Origin: Zygnema cylindricum
Lineage: Eukaryota; Streptophyta; Zygnematophyceae; Zygnematales; Zygnemataceae
Reading direction: 5' to 3'
Assembly (NCBI GenBank): GCA_037447655.1
Contig: JBBHKE010003080.1
Location: forward strand, 1-64,000
DNA length: 64,000 nucleotides
Shown: positions 23,194 to 32,969 of the stretch, one piece after another
How positions within the stretch are numbered: position 1 is the first letter of the stretch
Layout of the letters: the number at the start of each line of letters is the position of its first letter
Program-made: the position numbers and the translations under genes
The notes under the pieces: generated by a model
Seen by the model: the letters and a program-made list of their open reading frames with translations, nothing else
What the model was told of the DNA's origin: nothing
Databases searched by the model: none

Positions 23194-24241
23194 TGTAACT
23201 CTGAGACCTCCATAAGTCCTCAGAGTGGACAGCTTCCAAGAAGCCTCTAGGATAATCCTGACCCCTTTGTGTTTAAGCAAAAATAACTGCCACCCTGGCA
23301 GACAAAAACGCTGACCAACTTCACCCCTGTGAAGACAAGACTCCCCTGAGTCGATAGCAAAAAGAATCTCTGAATTTGCTCCCCTGAGCAGTAAGTTATG
23401 GAGGGTCAAAGTTGACCTTTTGTACAGAAGCTCTCTGGGAGAGAGGGTCCTATCTTCTAATTTTTCTAAGTCCTATCCCTCTCACAGACTCTATCTACTG
23501 ATGTACGGAACCAATCAGATTTCAGTTCCGTACGTAAAAGTACAACTGCCGGTGTACTTTATGTACGGATATTGTACGATATGGCCTAAATGTCCACACG
23601 TGGAGTATCCGGATTCGCTCCTTAAATCCTCGGAGATGCCGCGCTCCAATGTTACATCGCCACGTGTCATCCGATGTGGCGCTGCCCACAAACCGCGGAA
23701 TTCTCCTTCCGCGATCTCGGCGCAATTTCCGGCCGTCCGATTAAACTCGTTTTTGATCGTAGCCGTAATAAATACATGCGCGGTATTTGTTTCGCTTCCG
23801 AAATCAATGCGCGGTATTGATTTCATATCCGTACCGCAATTCGTACTTTTACAATTCCATATCTATGTGTCCCGTAAATAGTTATAGTTAAATGAATTAT
23901 TCTACGTGTACCTATATAAATAATTATCGTACTATATTCTATGCATCAGTACCACTAGACTTAACGGCTAAGGCTACCGGCTATCTCCTAGCTGTCGGCC
24001 GGCAGGTACCAGGATCAAATCCTGCCGCCGGCATATACCTTTTAGTAATTAATCCGTAGACTTATATAAATTTCCCGTAAACCTGAGGATAGCTTAGGTA
24101 GCCATGGCTCTAGCTTCCTCTCCAATTTCTCAGTGACTGCGACAAGTTTGAGAGTTTGGAGAGAGAAGTTAGAGGTAGACTGCCTCGGCTTCTTTGTTTC
24201 TATTTAGACCTAGAAAATACTTAAAACCATTAATTCCTACA
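23194..24241 (-). repeat. Element D 3' LTR
   Basis: TGTAGGAATTAATGG at 24241 to ...CAGAGTTACA at 23194 in minus orientation. It contains the GTAC cluster (about 23500-23580), CCAAT motif, GACTCcccctGAGTC-type palindrome and CATGGCT hairpin region (about 24095-24190). Confidence 0.92.
23954..24043 (+). other. Antisense tRNA-like module in element D 3' LTR
   Basis: TAGACTTAACGGCTAAGGC, outer stem TGTCGGC/GCCGGCA (one G-U pair), T-arm-like CAGG-ATCAAAT-CCTG and TTTT at 24040-24043. Confidence 0.55.
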
Positions 24242-24254
24242 CTCCCCTTATTTT

Positions 24255-27200
24255 CTAGTCAATCTTTAATTTCAGACCACACTTCTCCCTGCAGAAAATT
24301 AGCTTAGGGGAAGGCACAGGTTTGGTCATCATATCTGCTACCATCTCACTATCTGGCCTGTACTCTAAACTGATTATTTTGTTTTCTACTTTTTCTCTAA
24401 CAAAGCTGAGTCTGATGTCCATGTGTTTGGCTTTAAAATGATGTTTAGGATTGGCAGAAATAGCGATTGCTGCCTGATTATCACAAAATATTTTCTGCAC
24501 ACCACTCTTAAGGTGACCAAGCTCACCAAGCAAAGACTTGACCCACATCAATTCTTTTACAGCAGAGCAAGAGGCCATATACTCAGCCTCCATGGTGGAC
24601 TGAGCAATAACCTTTTGCTGTTTGCTACTCCAACAGCAAGCCCCATCACCCACATATAATACATATCCAGAAGTGCATCTCCTCATCGGAGCATCACCAT
24701 AACTGGCATCACTCCAAGTGGTGATGTCAGTATTCTCCCCACCCAAATGCAACCATAGATCCCTAGTTCCTATCAAGTATCTAAGGACTCTCTTAGCTGC
24801 CTCCCAATCCTTCTTAGTGGGAGCATTTAAACTTCTACTCAGCACTCCTACAGCTGCAGCTAAATCCGGCCGGGTACAATTCATAAAATAGATTAGACTT
24901 CCCACTACTTGCCTGTAAGGAATAGTCTGCATGAACTTTTGTTCATCAGGAGATAATACCTCGTCTAAGACTATGACTCCTTCTTCCTCACTCCCCTCAC
25001 TTCCCTTCTTTAACTCCATTGGAGTTGTACAACTATTAGCTTTATCCATTTGAAATTTTTCAAGCATGTTCCCTATTGCTTCCTTTTGAGTCAATCTTAT
25101 AATTTTCCTTTTCCTGTCTCTCTCTACTTGATTTCCCAAAATATATCTTGCTTCTCCCATATCCTTCATTTCAAATCTCCCCTTAAGATCGGTTTTCAGT
25201 TTGTTAATTTTTTCCATTGATTTACTTAAAACAAGCAAATCATCAACATAAATTGCAATAAATATAAAACCTTCCTCATCTTCGAAAACATAGATTGAGT
25301 GATCTGAGCTGATCCGAATATATCCCTGACCGGTAAGAAACTCATCAAGCTTCTTATTCCACTGTCGAGGCGCCTGTATCAAACCATAAAGAGATTTAAT
25401 CAGCAGGCATACCTTACTCTCCTCTCCTTCCTCCACAAAACCTTCGGGTTGTCGCATGAAGATCTCCTCTTCCAATTCTCCATGCAAAAAGGCTGTCTTG
25501 ATGTCCATCTGATGCACTTCCATGTCTTCCGCCATTGCTAAACTGAGAAGTATGCGGACGGAGGGAAATCTGACCACCGGGGCAAAGGTTTCCTCGTAGT
25601 CAATTCCTTCCTTTTGTGTAAACCCCTTTGCCACTAATCTGGCCTTGTAGCGCTCGATTGTGTTATCTGGGTTCAGTTTTAATTTGAAAACCCACTTACA
25701 ACCGATTGGTTTTCGGTTAGGTGGACAGTCCACCAGCTCCCAAGTATCGGCTGCCATGATTGAAGCCATCTCCTCGTTGATGGCTGTCTTCCACCGGTTT
25801 CTTTCTGGACAAGTCATCGCCTCTCCATAAGTTTGAGGTTCATCTTCATGAGATAGTTTAGTTACCTTGTTAATAACCTGTTTTTCTTGCAGTCTTTTGC
25901 TACTTCTCCTCCCCCCCTCAAAATCTGAGGCCGGAATAGATGGTTCTCGTGGATTCTTTCGAACAAACTCGACTTCTCCCCTATCCCTTGATTCCGAATC
26001 ACTTTCCACCACGTCTTCCGCTTCGAGTAGAGTTGTCACTGGAGTTTCCACAGCCGGGTCCTTTTCGGTCTGATTTGTACCTACAAGAATGTCATCTTCT
26101 CTAAAACCTGGGTAGTTAGGAAGCTCAAAGTCATCGGAATTTTCTGACTCAAATCTGATTTTTACTGACTTCGTATATTTGAAGGGATCCACAGACTTTC
26201 CTTCATCCATAACTACTAGATGCTTTACTAAGATTATATCTTCCCTTTTTAGATCATAAACTCTATATCCTTTAACATCTTCATCATATCCTAATAAGTA
26301 TCCCGGTTTTCCTTTAGGATCTAGCTTCCAATTGGACCGATCAGTATCTAGACTGAACACTTGACTGCCGAAAACCTTTAAGTGAGATATGTCTGGTTTC
26401 CGGCCTGTCCATCTCTCATAAGGTGTTTGATCTTTTATAGCTGAAGTAAGAACTCTATTCTTGAGGTAATTAGCACAGTTCATAGCTTCTGCCCAAAACC
26501 TTTTTCCTATCTTTTTATCTGACAACATACTTCTAGCACTATCACTTAGTGTTCTATTTAACCTTTCAGCTACCCCATTCTGTTCCGGATTTTCTGGAAC
26601 TGTCTTTTGGTGTTGAACCCCATCTTCCCTCAGAAAATCCTCAAACTGGTTAGAAGTATACTCTCCACCATTGTCACTCCTTACTCTCTTGATTGGAGTT
26701 TCATGGAGTTTTTCGCTCCATGCTTTATATTGTCTGAAGCAATCCTCAGCTTCGGACTTGTTTTTCAAAAAATATACCCGGGAATACCGAGACCAATCAT
26801 CAGTTATAGTCATCATAAATCTCTTCCCCCCCGGTGAGGGCACTTTAGCCGGTCCCCAAATATCTGTGTGTACTAGATCTAGAATTTTTTCTCCCTTATA
26901 GGTGGCTGATTTAGGAAAGGGTAATCTGTGTGCTTTACCTTGAGCACATCCACTACAATCACTTATATCATCACTCTCACTGAACTGAATCCCTTCCACC
27001 ACTCCCATCTTTTTCATCTCTCTTAACTTATCTAGATTCACATGCCCAAGCCTCTTATGCCACATCATAATATCATGAACACCAGCGTAATAAAGTTTTT
27101 TCTTTTCATTACTTAAGATCAGCCTAAACATCCCATGGCTACCTTTCTCAGCAATGAAATAGACATCATCCTCAAAACTAGCAGTAAAGACTCCTTCCCT

Positions 27201-28169
27201 AGTGCTAGTAAAAAAACCCTTATCATCCAATACTGATGTGGAGATAAGATTTTTGTTCAGCTCCGGAATAAACAATACATCGGAGAATGTTAATATGGAT
27301 GCCTTTCCTTCTACTAACACTTTCAGATCTACCGATCCTACAAGAGTAGTGGTGACTATCCTCCCATCCCCGTACTCTATCTCTACGGTGGGAATCTTTC
27401 TTATCTTAATGAACAGGTGCCTATCCTTACACATGTGCATGGAGGCACCTGAATCTATGATCCAGCCTGCTTCACCTTTCAATCCACCGTAAGCACATTT
27501 CTGCCTTCGTGGAATTTCGACCTCATTTTTCGCCTCCAACTCCTCATCCAAAAGGAGCTCATCGTTCTCGTCCTCGGATTCCGCCTCAAGTACCTGTGTG
27601 ACAAGGGCCTTTTTCTTTCCTCTCGGGGTACCACCGGTCTGCCCCTCCTTTAACCGAAGCTCGGTTAGCTTAGTGCACTCTGCCATATAGTGCCCCGGTT
27701 TCTTACAAAAATGACATAAACCTTTGGGAGCCCTTGGTTCGAATTCGTCGGCCTGTTTTTTCTGCTCCCTACCCCCATAGTTTCCGACCGGTTTTCGGGA
27801 ATCCCTGTTCCTCCAATCAGTGGCTGTTGCCAAGGCTTGGCCACTCTTTCCTCCCCTTCGGATCTCGATTGTATTCTCTTGAACTAGAATCATCCCTACC
27901 ACTGAGTTCCATATCCACCTTGAGTCAGGCAAGTCCTGCACACGGTAAACTATGTTCACGAACTCATCAGGTAACTTCATCAGTAAACAATTAACCTTTT
28001 CTTTTTCACTAAAATCTTTTCCCTTACTCTCTAGCTCCATGAAGAGTGTAGCAAGCTCATTGCAAAAATCCAACATATTTCCCCCTTTGTATACATACTC
28101 CTTAACTTTCTGATCAGCCAACTGTTGTTGCTTAATCGTACCACTTCGGTACATCTCTATGAGAGCCAT
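24255..28169 (-). CDS. Element D Gag-Pol polyprotein (1304 codons open)
   Basis: Single open frame for the copia polyprotein. Residue positions within this frame: Gag core (UBN2-like) 1-100; CCHC zinc knuckle CHFCKKPGHYMAEC at 152-165; aspartic protease DSGAS at 239-243; integrase HHCC with His371, His376, Cys405 and Cys408; DDE catalytic residues Asp436 (DIWGP), Asp499 (RSDNGGE) and Glu535 (NGVAERLNRT). The reverse transcriptase lies roughly at 800-1040 with TAFLHGELE and YVDDLLVLSKS. RNase H lies in the last about 200 residues (TWSDASYGDAP, EAEYMASCSAVKE, DNQAAIAIS). Domain order protease-integrase-RT-RNase H defines Ty1/copia. The listed start (28169) is only the first Met after a stop; the true Gag start is at 28613. 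All catalytic motifs appear intact. Confidence 0.92.
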   Translation of the reverse strand: MALIEMYRSGTIKQQQLADQKVKEYVYKGGNMLDFCNELATLFMELESKGKDFSEKEKVNCLLMKLPDEFVNIVYRVQDLPDSRWIWNSVVGMILVQENTIEIRRGGKSGQALATATDWRNRDSRKPVGNYGGREQKKQADEFEPRAPKGLCHFCKKPGHYMAECTKLTELRLKEGQTGGTPRGKKKALVTQVLEAESEDENDELLLDEELEAKNEVEIPRRQKCAYGGLKGEAGWIIDSGASMHMCKDRHLFIKIRKIPTVEIEYGDGRIVTTTLVGSVDLKVLVEGKASILTFSDVLFIPELNKNLISTSVLDDKGFFTSTREGVFTASFEDDVYFIAEKGSHGMFRLILSNEKKKLYYAGVHDIMMWHKRLGHVNLDKLREMKKMGVVEGIQFSESDDISDCSGCAQGKAHRLPFPKSATYKGEKILDLVHTDIWGPAKVPSPGGKRFMMTITDDWSRYSRVYFLKNKSEAEDCFRQYKAWSEKLHETPIKRVRSDNGGEYTSNQFEDFLREDGVQHQKTVPENPEQNGVAERLNRTLSDSARSMLSDKKIGKRFWAEAMNCANYLKNRVLTSAIKDQTPYERWTGRKPDISHLKVFGSQVFSLDTDRSNWKLDPKGKPGYLLGYDEDVKGYRVYDLKREDIILVKHLVVMDEGKSVDPFKYTKSVKIRFESENSDDFELPNYPGFREDDILVGTNQTEKDPAVETPVTTLLEAEDVVESDSESRDRGEVEFVRKNPREPSIPASDFEGGRRSSKRLQEKQVINKVTKLSHEDEPQTYGEAMTCPERNRWKTAINEEMASIMAADTWELVDCPPNRKPIGCKWVFKLKLNPDNTIERYKARLVAKGFTQKEGIDYEETFAPVVRFPSVRILLSLAMAEDMEVHQMDIKTAFLHGELEEEIFMRQPEGFVEEGEESKVCLLIKSLYGLIQAPRQWNKKLDEFLTGQGYIRISSDHSIYVFEDEEGFIFIAIYVDDLLVLSKSMEKINKLKTDLKGRFEMKDMGEARYILGNQVERDRKRKIIRLTQKEAIGNMLEKFQMDKANSCTTPMELKKGSEGSEEEGVIVLDEVLSPDEQKFMQTIPYRQVVGSLIYFMNCTRPDLAAAVGVLSRSLNAPTKKDWEAAKRVLRYLIGTRDLWLHLGGENTDITTWSDASYGDAPMRRCTSGYVLYVGDGACCWSSKQQKVIAQSTMEAEYMASCSAVKELMWVKSLLGELGHLKSGVQKIFCDNQAAIAISANPKHHFKAKHMDIRLSFVREKVENKIISLEYRPDSEMVADMMTKPVPSPKLIFCREKCGLKLKID

Positions 28170-28286
28170 CCAAAGATCGGATGCCCTTTCTACCTACAAA
28201 TGAGGACATGCAAGTCCTTGAGTGTGATGGCGTAGGATGAAGTGCTTTGCCGCCATATTGTTGAAGTCCCAGGTTTCAGTATCATT

Positions 28287-28613
28287 CTACTCGTTTCTCG
28301 GAATAGGTGACATGAATGTCGAACCAGTTGCTATTGGTGTGGTCGTCTCCTTCTCCTTTCCTTTGTCCACCACCTCTCCTTCTTTTGTTTCCTCCGTTGA
28401 AGGTGGATCCTCTTTCCTGGTGAATCTGGTTCCTCCAAACCCTGGAGGAATTCCAAGACTTGATGGACGCCCCAATCGTCCACTCACTATCCCCCAAAAC
28501 CTTTTTTCGCATAGAGCTCCTATCATCATACTTTCCCAGTATATGAAGCCAGTTCCATTAAATATTGGTACCCTAGAGGGTGGGCCCATAACCTGTAACT
28601 CTGAGACCTCCAT
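28287..28613 (-). pseudogene. Element D Gag N terminus, starting in the LTR, ended by nonsense codons
   Basis: ATG at 28613 lies in U5. The frame reads MEVSELQVMGPPSRVP through the primer-binding site, then FNGTGFIYWESMM, PPGFGGTRF and an acidic Thr-rich segment. A TAG at about 28284-28286 (RNE-stop-ND) interrupts it. A second TAG near 28194 (CPHL-stop-VERAS, Gln in element B) separates it from the 1304-codon frame. These two stops are the main visible lesions in this element. Confidence 0.85.
28579..28593 (-). other. Element D primer-binding site (half tRNA-iMet)
   Basis: GGTTATGGGCCCACC on the minus strand, immediately after the LTR end ...TTACA. Confidence 0.88.
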
Positions 28614-29641
28614 AAGTCCTCAGAGTGGACAGCTTCCAAGAAGCCTCTAGGATAATCCTGACCCCTTTGTGTTTAAGCAAAAATAACTGCCACCCTGGCA
28701 GACAAAAACGCTGACCAACTTCACCCCTGTGAAGACAAGACTCCCCTGAGTCGATAGCAAAAAGAATCTCTGAATTTTCTCCCCTGAGCAGTAAGTTATG
28801 GAGGGTCAAAGTTGACCTTTTGTACAGAAGCTCTCTGGGAGAGAGGGTCCTATCTTCTAATTTTTCTAAGTCCTATCCCTCTCACAGACTCTATCTACTG
28901 ATGTACGGAACCAATCAGATTTCAGTTCCGTACGTAAAAGTACAACTGCCGGTGTACTTTATGTACGGATATTGTACGATATGGCCTAAATGTCCACACG
29001 TGGAGTATCCGGATTCGCTCCTTAAATCCTCGGAGATGCCGCGCTCCAATGTTACATCGCCACGTGTCATCCGATGTGGCGCTGCCCACAAACCGCCGAA
29101 TTCTCCTTCCGCGATCTCGGCACAATTTCCGGCCGTCCGATTAAACTCGTTTTTGATCGTAGCCGTAATAAATACATGCGCGGTATTTGTTTCGCTTCCG
29201 AAATCAATGCGCGGTATTGATTTCATATCCGTACCGCAATTCGTACTTTTACAATTCCATATCTATGTGTCCCGTAAATAGTTATAGTTAAATGAATTAT
29301 TCTACGTGTACCTGTATAAATAATTATCGTACTATATACTATGCATTAGTACCACTAGACTTAACGGCTAAGGCTACCGGCTATCTCCTAGCTGTCGGCC
29401 GGCAGGTACCAGGATCAAATCCTGCCGCCGGCATATACCTTTTAGTAATTAATCCGTAGACTAATATAAATTTCCCGTAAACCTGAGGATAGCTTAGGTA
29501 GCCATGGCTCTAGCTTCCTCTCCAATTTCTCAGTGACTGCGACAAGTTTGAGAGTTTGGAGAGAGAAGTTAGAGGTAGACTGCCTTGGATTCTTTGTTTC
29601 TATTTAGACCTAGAAAGTACTTAAAACCATTAATTCCTACA
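28594..29641 (-). repeat. Element D 5' LTR
   Basis: Same boundaries and motifs as its partner at 23194-24241. Differences are scattered single substitutions only. Confidence 0.92.
29354..29443 (+). other. Antisense tRNA-like module in element D 5' LTR
   Basis: Matches 23954-24043, with TTTT at 29440-29443. Confidence 0.55.
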
Positions 29642-32003
29642 TGGAAGTGAGATGATGCTTTGGCATAAAAGGTTGGGGCATGTGCATCTAGATAGATTAA
29701 AGAAAATGAAGAAAAAGGGAATAATGGAGGGCATTACTTTTGAGGATGATGAGACCTTTGATGATTGTAGTGGATGTGCCCAAGGGAAGATTCATAGAGT
29801 TCCATTTCCAAAGGCAACCACATTTAGGAGAGAGAAAGTACTAGATCTAGTTCACACTAATGTTTGGGGACCTGGTAGGTATGCTTCACATGGGGGGAAG
29901 AGATGGATGTTAACCATCACAGATGATTGGTCTAGATACACGAAGGTATACTTTCTCAGACATAAGTCAAAGGTATTAAGATGTTTCAAAGAGTATAAAG
30001 TATGGAGTGAAAAACTACACGAAACCTCAATAAAAGAGATAAGAAGTGATAATGGGAAAGAATACACCTCAAGGGAATTTGAAGAACATCTTAAAGAAGA
30101 AGGAATTCATCATGAGAAAACTGTTCCCTATAATCCGGAACAAAATGGAGTAGCAAAAAGAGTGAATAGAACTTTAGGAGATATGTCCAGAAGTATGTTA
30201 ACTGATAAGAGGATAGGGTTGCAGTTTTGGGCGGAGTCTATGAACTATGCTAATTTCATCAAAAATAGAGTCCTAACTTCAGCAAATAAGGAGGAAATTC
30301 CGTATGAGAGGTGGACAGGAAGAAAGCCTGATTTGTCTAGTTTGAGAGTGTTCGGAAGTCAAGTCTACAGTTTGGATTCCGATAAGACTAAATGGAAGTT
30401 AGAGGGGAGAGGGAAGCCAGGATATCTTGTAGGATATGATGAGAGCACAAAAGGATACGGACTGTATGACTTGAAGAAGAGAGATATAATTCTGGTAAAA
30501 CACATAGTGGTGATGAATGAAGAGAAGTCCATTGATCCATTCAAATATAATAAGGAAGTCAAAATCAGATTTGAAACGGATCAGTTTTTTGACTTTGACT
30601 TTGAAAATGAAGAGAAGGAAGAGGGAGAAAAATAAAAATCTGCAGATCTACCAAAGGAGGAGGAAAGGACAACATCCGAGGCAACGCCACACTACGAAGT
30701 GGAAACCGATGAGGAACTTGATGAGACACTGGAATTGTAAGAAAGGGGAGCTGAAAATCTCCCAAAAAGAAACCCAAGGATGACTTCCATACCGGCGTCC
30801 GATTTTGAAGGGGGAAGAAGAAGTAGTAAACGACTTTAAGAAAGACAAGTAAATAACCAATTCACAAAGATGTCTCACCCAGATGAACCTCAAACATACT
30901 TAGAGGCCATAAACACTCCAGAAAGTAGCCGGTGGATCACAGCTATAAATGAAGAAATGGCCTCTATCATGGAAGCCAATACATGGGAGTTGGTAGATTA
31001 TCCACCGGACCGAAAACCGATCGGATGTAAGTGGGTGTTTAAACTTAAATTAGACCTGGATAATACCATTGAGAGGTACAAAGCTAGGCTAGTTGCCAAA
31101 GATTATACTCAAAAAGAGGGGATGGACTACGAAGAAACCTTTGCACGTGTAGTCAGATTTCCTTCTGTTAGAATCTTTTTAAGTATAGCCGTAGCGGAGG
31201 ATATGGAAATCCACCAGATGGATATTAAAACGGCCTTTTTGCACAGAGAGTTGGAAGAAGAAATCTACATGAGGCAACCGAAAGGATTCGTGGAAAGTGG
31301 GGAAGAAAACAAAGTTTGCAAACTGATAAAATCACTCTATAGGCTAAAGCAAGCCCCGCGACAGTGGAATATAAAGCTAGACGAATTTCTGACAAGTTTG
31401 GGGTATATCACAATTAGTTCAGATCACTCTATATATTTATTTGAGGATGAGAATGGAGTGATATTTATTGCTATTTATGTGGATGATTTGTTGGTCTTAA
31501 GCAAGTCCTTAGATAAAATTAACAAACTAAAACGGGATCTTAGAAGCAGTTTTGATATGAAAGATCTTGGCGAAGCAAAGTACATTTTGGGAATTCAGAT
31601 GGAGAGATATAGAGGGAATAGAATTATAAGACTCACTCAAAAAGAAGCAATCGGTAATATGCTAGAAAATTTCAAATGGAGAAAGCAAAACGATGTACTA
31701 CTCCCATGGATTTGAAGAAAGTGAGTGAGGGGAGTGAAGAGGGAGGAATATTCATCATTAATGATGAGATGGACGAGATAGAAAGAAAATTTATGGAAAA
31801 TATCCCTTATCGGCAGATTATAGGCAGTTTAATTTATTTTATGAACTGTACCCGTCCGGATATAGCTGCAGCTGTAGGTGTCCTTAGTAGAAATCTAAAT
31901 GAACCAAGAAAGAGAGATTGGGAGGCTGCCAAAAGAGTGATGAGGTATCTGGTGGGGACAAGGGAATTATGGTTGCATTTGGGAGGGGAGCACACTGACA
32001 TCA
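29642..32003 (+). pseudogene. Element E integrase and reverse transcriptase remnant
   Basis: 29652-30635 encodes the integrase (WHKRLGHVHL, CSGCAQGK, RSDNGKEYTS) with Lys in place of the catalytic Glu region (NGVAKRVNRT). A stop-rich linker follows at 30635-30870 with GGRRSSK. 30870-31715 encodes the reverse transcriptase (GCKWVFKLKL, GMDYEETFARVVRFPS, YVDDLLVLSKS). A frameshift near 31680 leads to SLIYFMNCTRPDIAAAVGVLSR (31676-32003). Element F cuts the frame after GGEHTDI. Confidence 0.88.
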
Positions 32004-32969
32004 TGTTGAAAAAGGTATTTTTTAGTTTTTTTTCTTTTATGGTCTTCCAGCATCCTTCATACTTGTCGTAGTCACTGATGACTTATAGGCAGCCATGGCT
32101 GTCTCATACAGGTAAGGAGACAGAGCAGAAGCTTTAAATTCATGTAAAACTTATGCAATCCCTAGTAGGACTTGAACCGGTGACCTCTGGATATAGGCCG
32201 TACGGCGTAGCCGTTATCCTTATCCACTAGGTCCTAACGAAACAATATACATATTAGGTTTGGTATTAATTTATAATGTGACACGTCGGCATACTTCACT
32301 TAAACATAGTACGAGACGAAACGAACATGAAACGTGCGAGACCGCACGAAATAAAGTACCGCACGAAATAAAGTACCGCACGAAACGACATCAAATTTCG
32401 ACGGACGAAATTGAAAGTCGTTCGCGATCGACAGCTTGCGGAGGAACCAGAATTCCAAAATCATTTTGGCGGTTTGCTGAGCATATGTCGCGGGTGACAC
32501 GTGGCGAAGAATGATTGGACAACAGATATCACGGAGGGAGCAGCTTCGGTTCAGGAACTGGCACGCGTCAGTGGAGCGGCCATACCGTACTATGGCCATA
32601 CAAGAAGTACAGCGGTACCCGTACCTTCTTGTACCTTACAGTCATTTGATTGGATAGGTACACTAGTAGTATGCTTAGAGAGGTAGTTTAGGACTTAGAA
32701 TATTTTTTGAATTCAACCTCTCTCCCAGAGTGCTTCTGTATTTATGGACCACCTTGGTCAGCCATAACTTAATCCTCAGGTGAGCAAATTCAGTGATTCT
32801 TTTTGCACCGGACTCAGGGGAGTCTAGGCTACATAGGGGTGTAGTCGGTCAGAGTTTTTGCGTCCTAGGGTGGGACTTATTCACTGTCAAAGTCAAAAGT
32901 GCATATATTGTCCTAGAGGCTTTACATAAGCTGGATATTCTGTGTACCAATGGAGGTCAAAGAATTACA
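32004..32969 (+). repeat. Element F 5' LTR
   Basis: TGTTGAAAAAGGTATTTTTTAG to ...AGAATTACA. GTAC motifs cluster at 32587-32665 with ATTGG just downstream. A 17-bp unit starting accgcacgaaataaag is duplicated at 32341-32374. Confidence 0.9.
32161..32237 (-). other. Antisense tRNA-like module in element F 5' LTR
   Basis: On the minus strand: A-box-like CCTAGTGGATAAGG, internal stems GGATA/TATCC and ACGGC/GCCGT, consensus B box GGTTCAAGTCC, closing stem CCTAGT/ACTAGG, then TTTT about 15 bases further. It resembles the D-loop and T-loop layout of a tRNA, but the T-stem is poor. Confidence 0.55.

Larger units (their letters stand above)
23194..29641 (-). mobile_element. Ty1/copia element D, nearly intact, inserted in element E
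   Basis: Minus-strand element of 6448 bp: 3' LTR 23194-24241, internal region 24242-28593, 5' LTR 28594-29641, perfect target duplication tggaa (23189-23193 and 29642-29646). The LTRs are both 1048 bp and differ at roughly ten positions. The polypurine tract (24242-24254) and primer-binding site (28579-28593) are intact. Gag-pol is open for 1304 codons after two nonsense codons in gag. It is the youngest complete element in the window by LTR similarity. Confidence 0.95.

Noticed and set aside
23420-23881. 153-codon frame, repeated at 28820-29281 with an antisense 103-codon frame
   Set aside because: Both copies lie entirely inside the two LTRs of element D. The same region in related LTRs (6747-7079, 12150-12449) shifts frame. 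It is conserved only because the LTRs are young.
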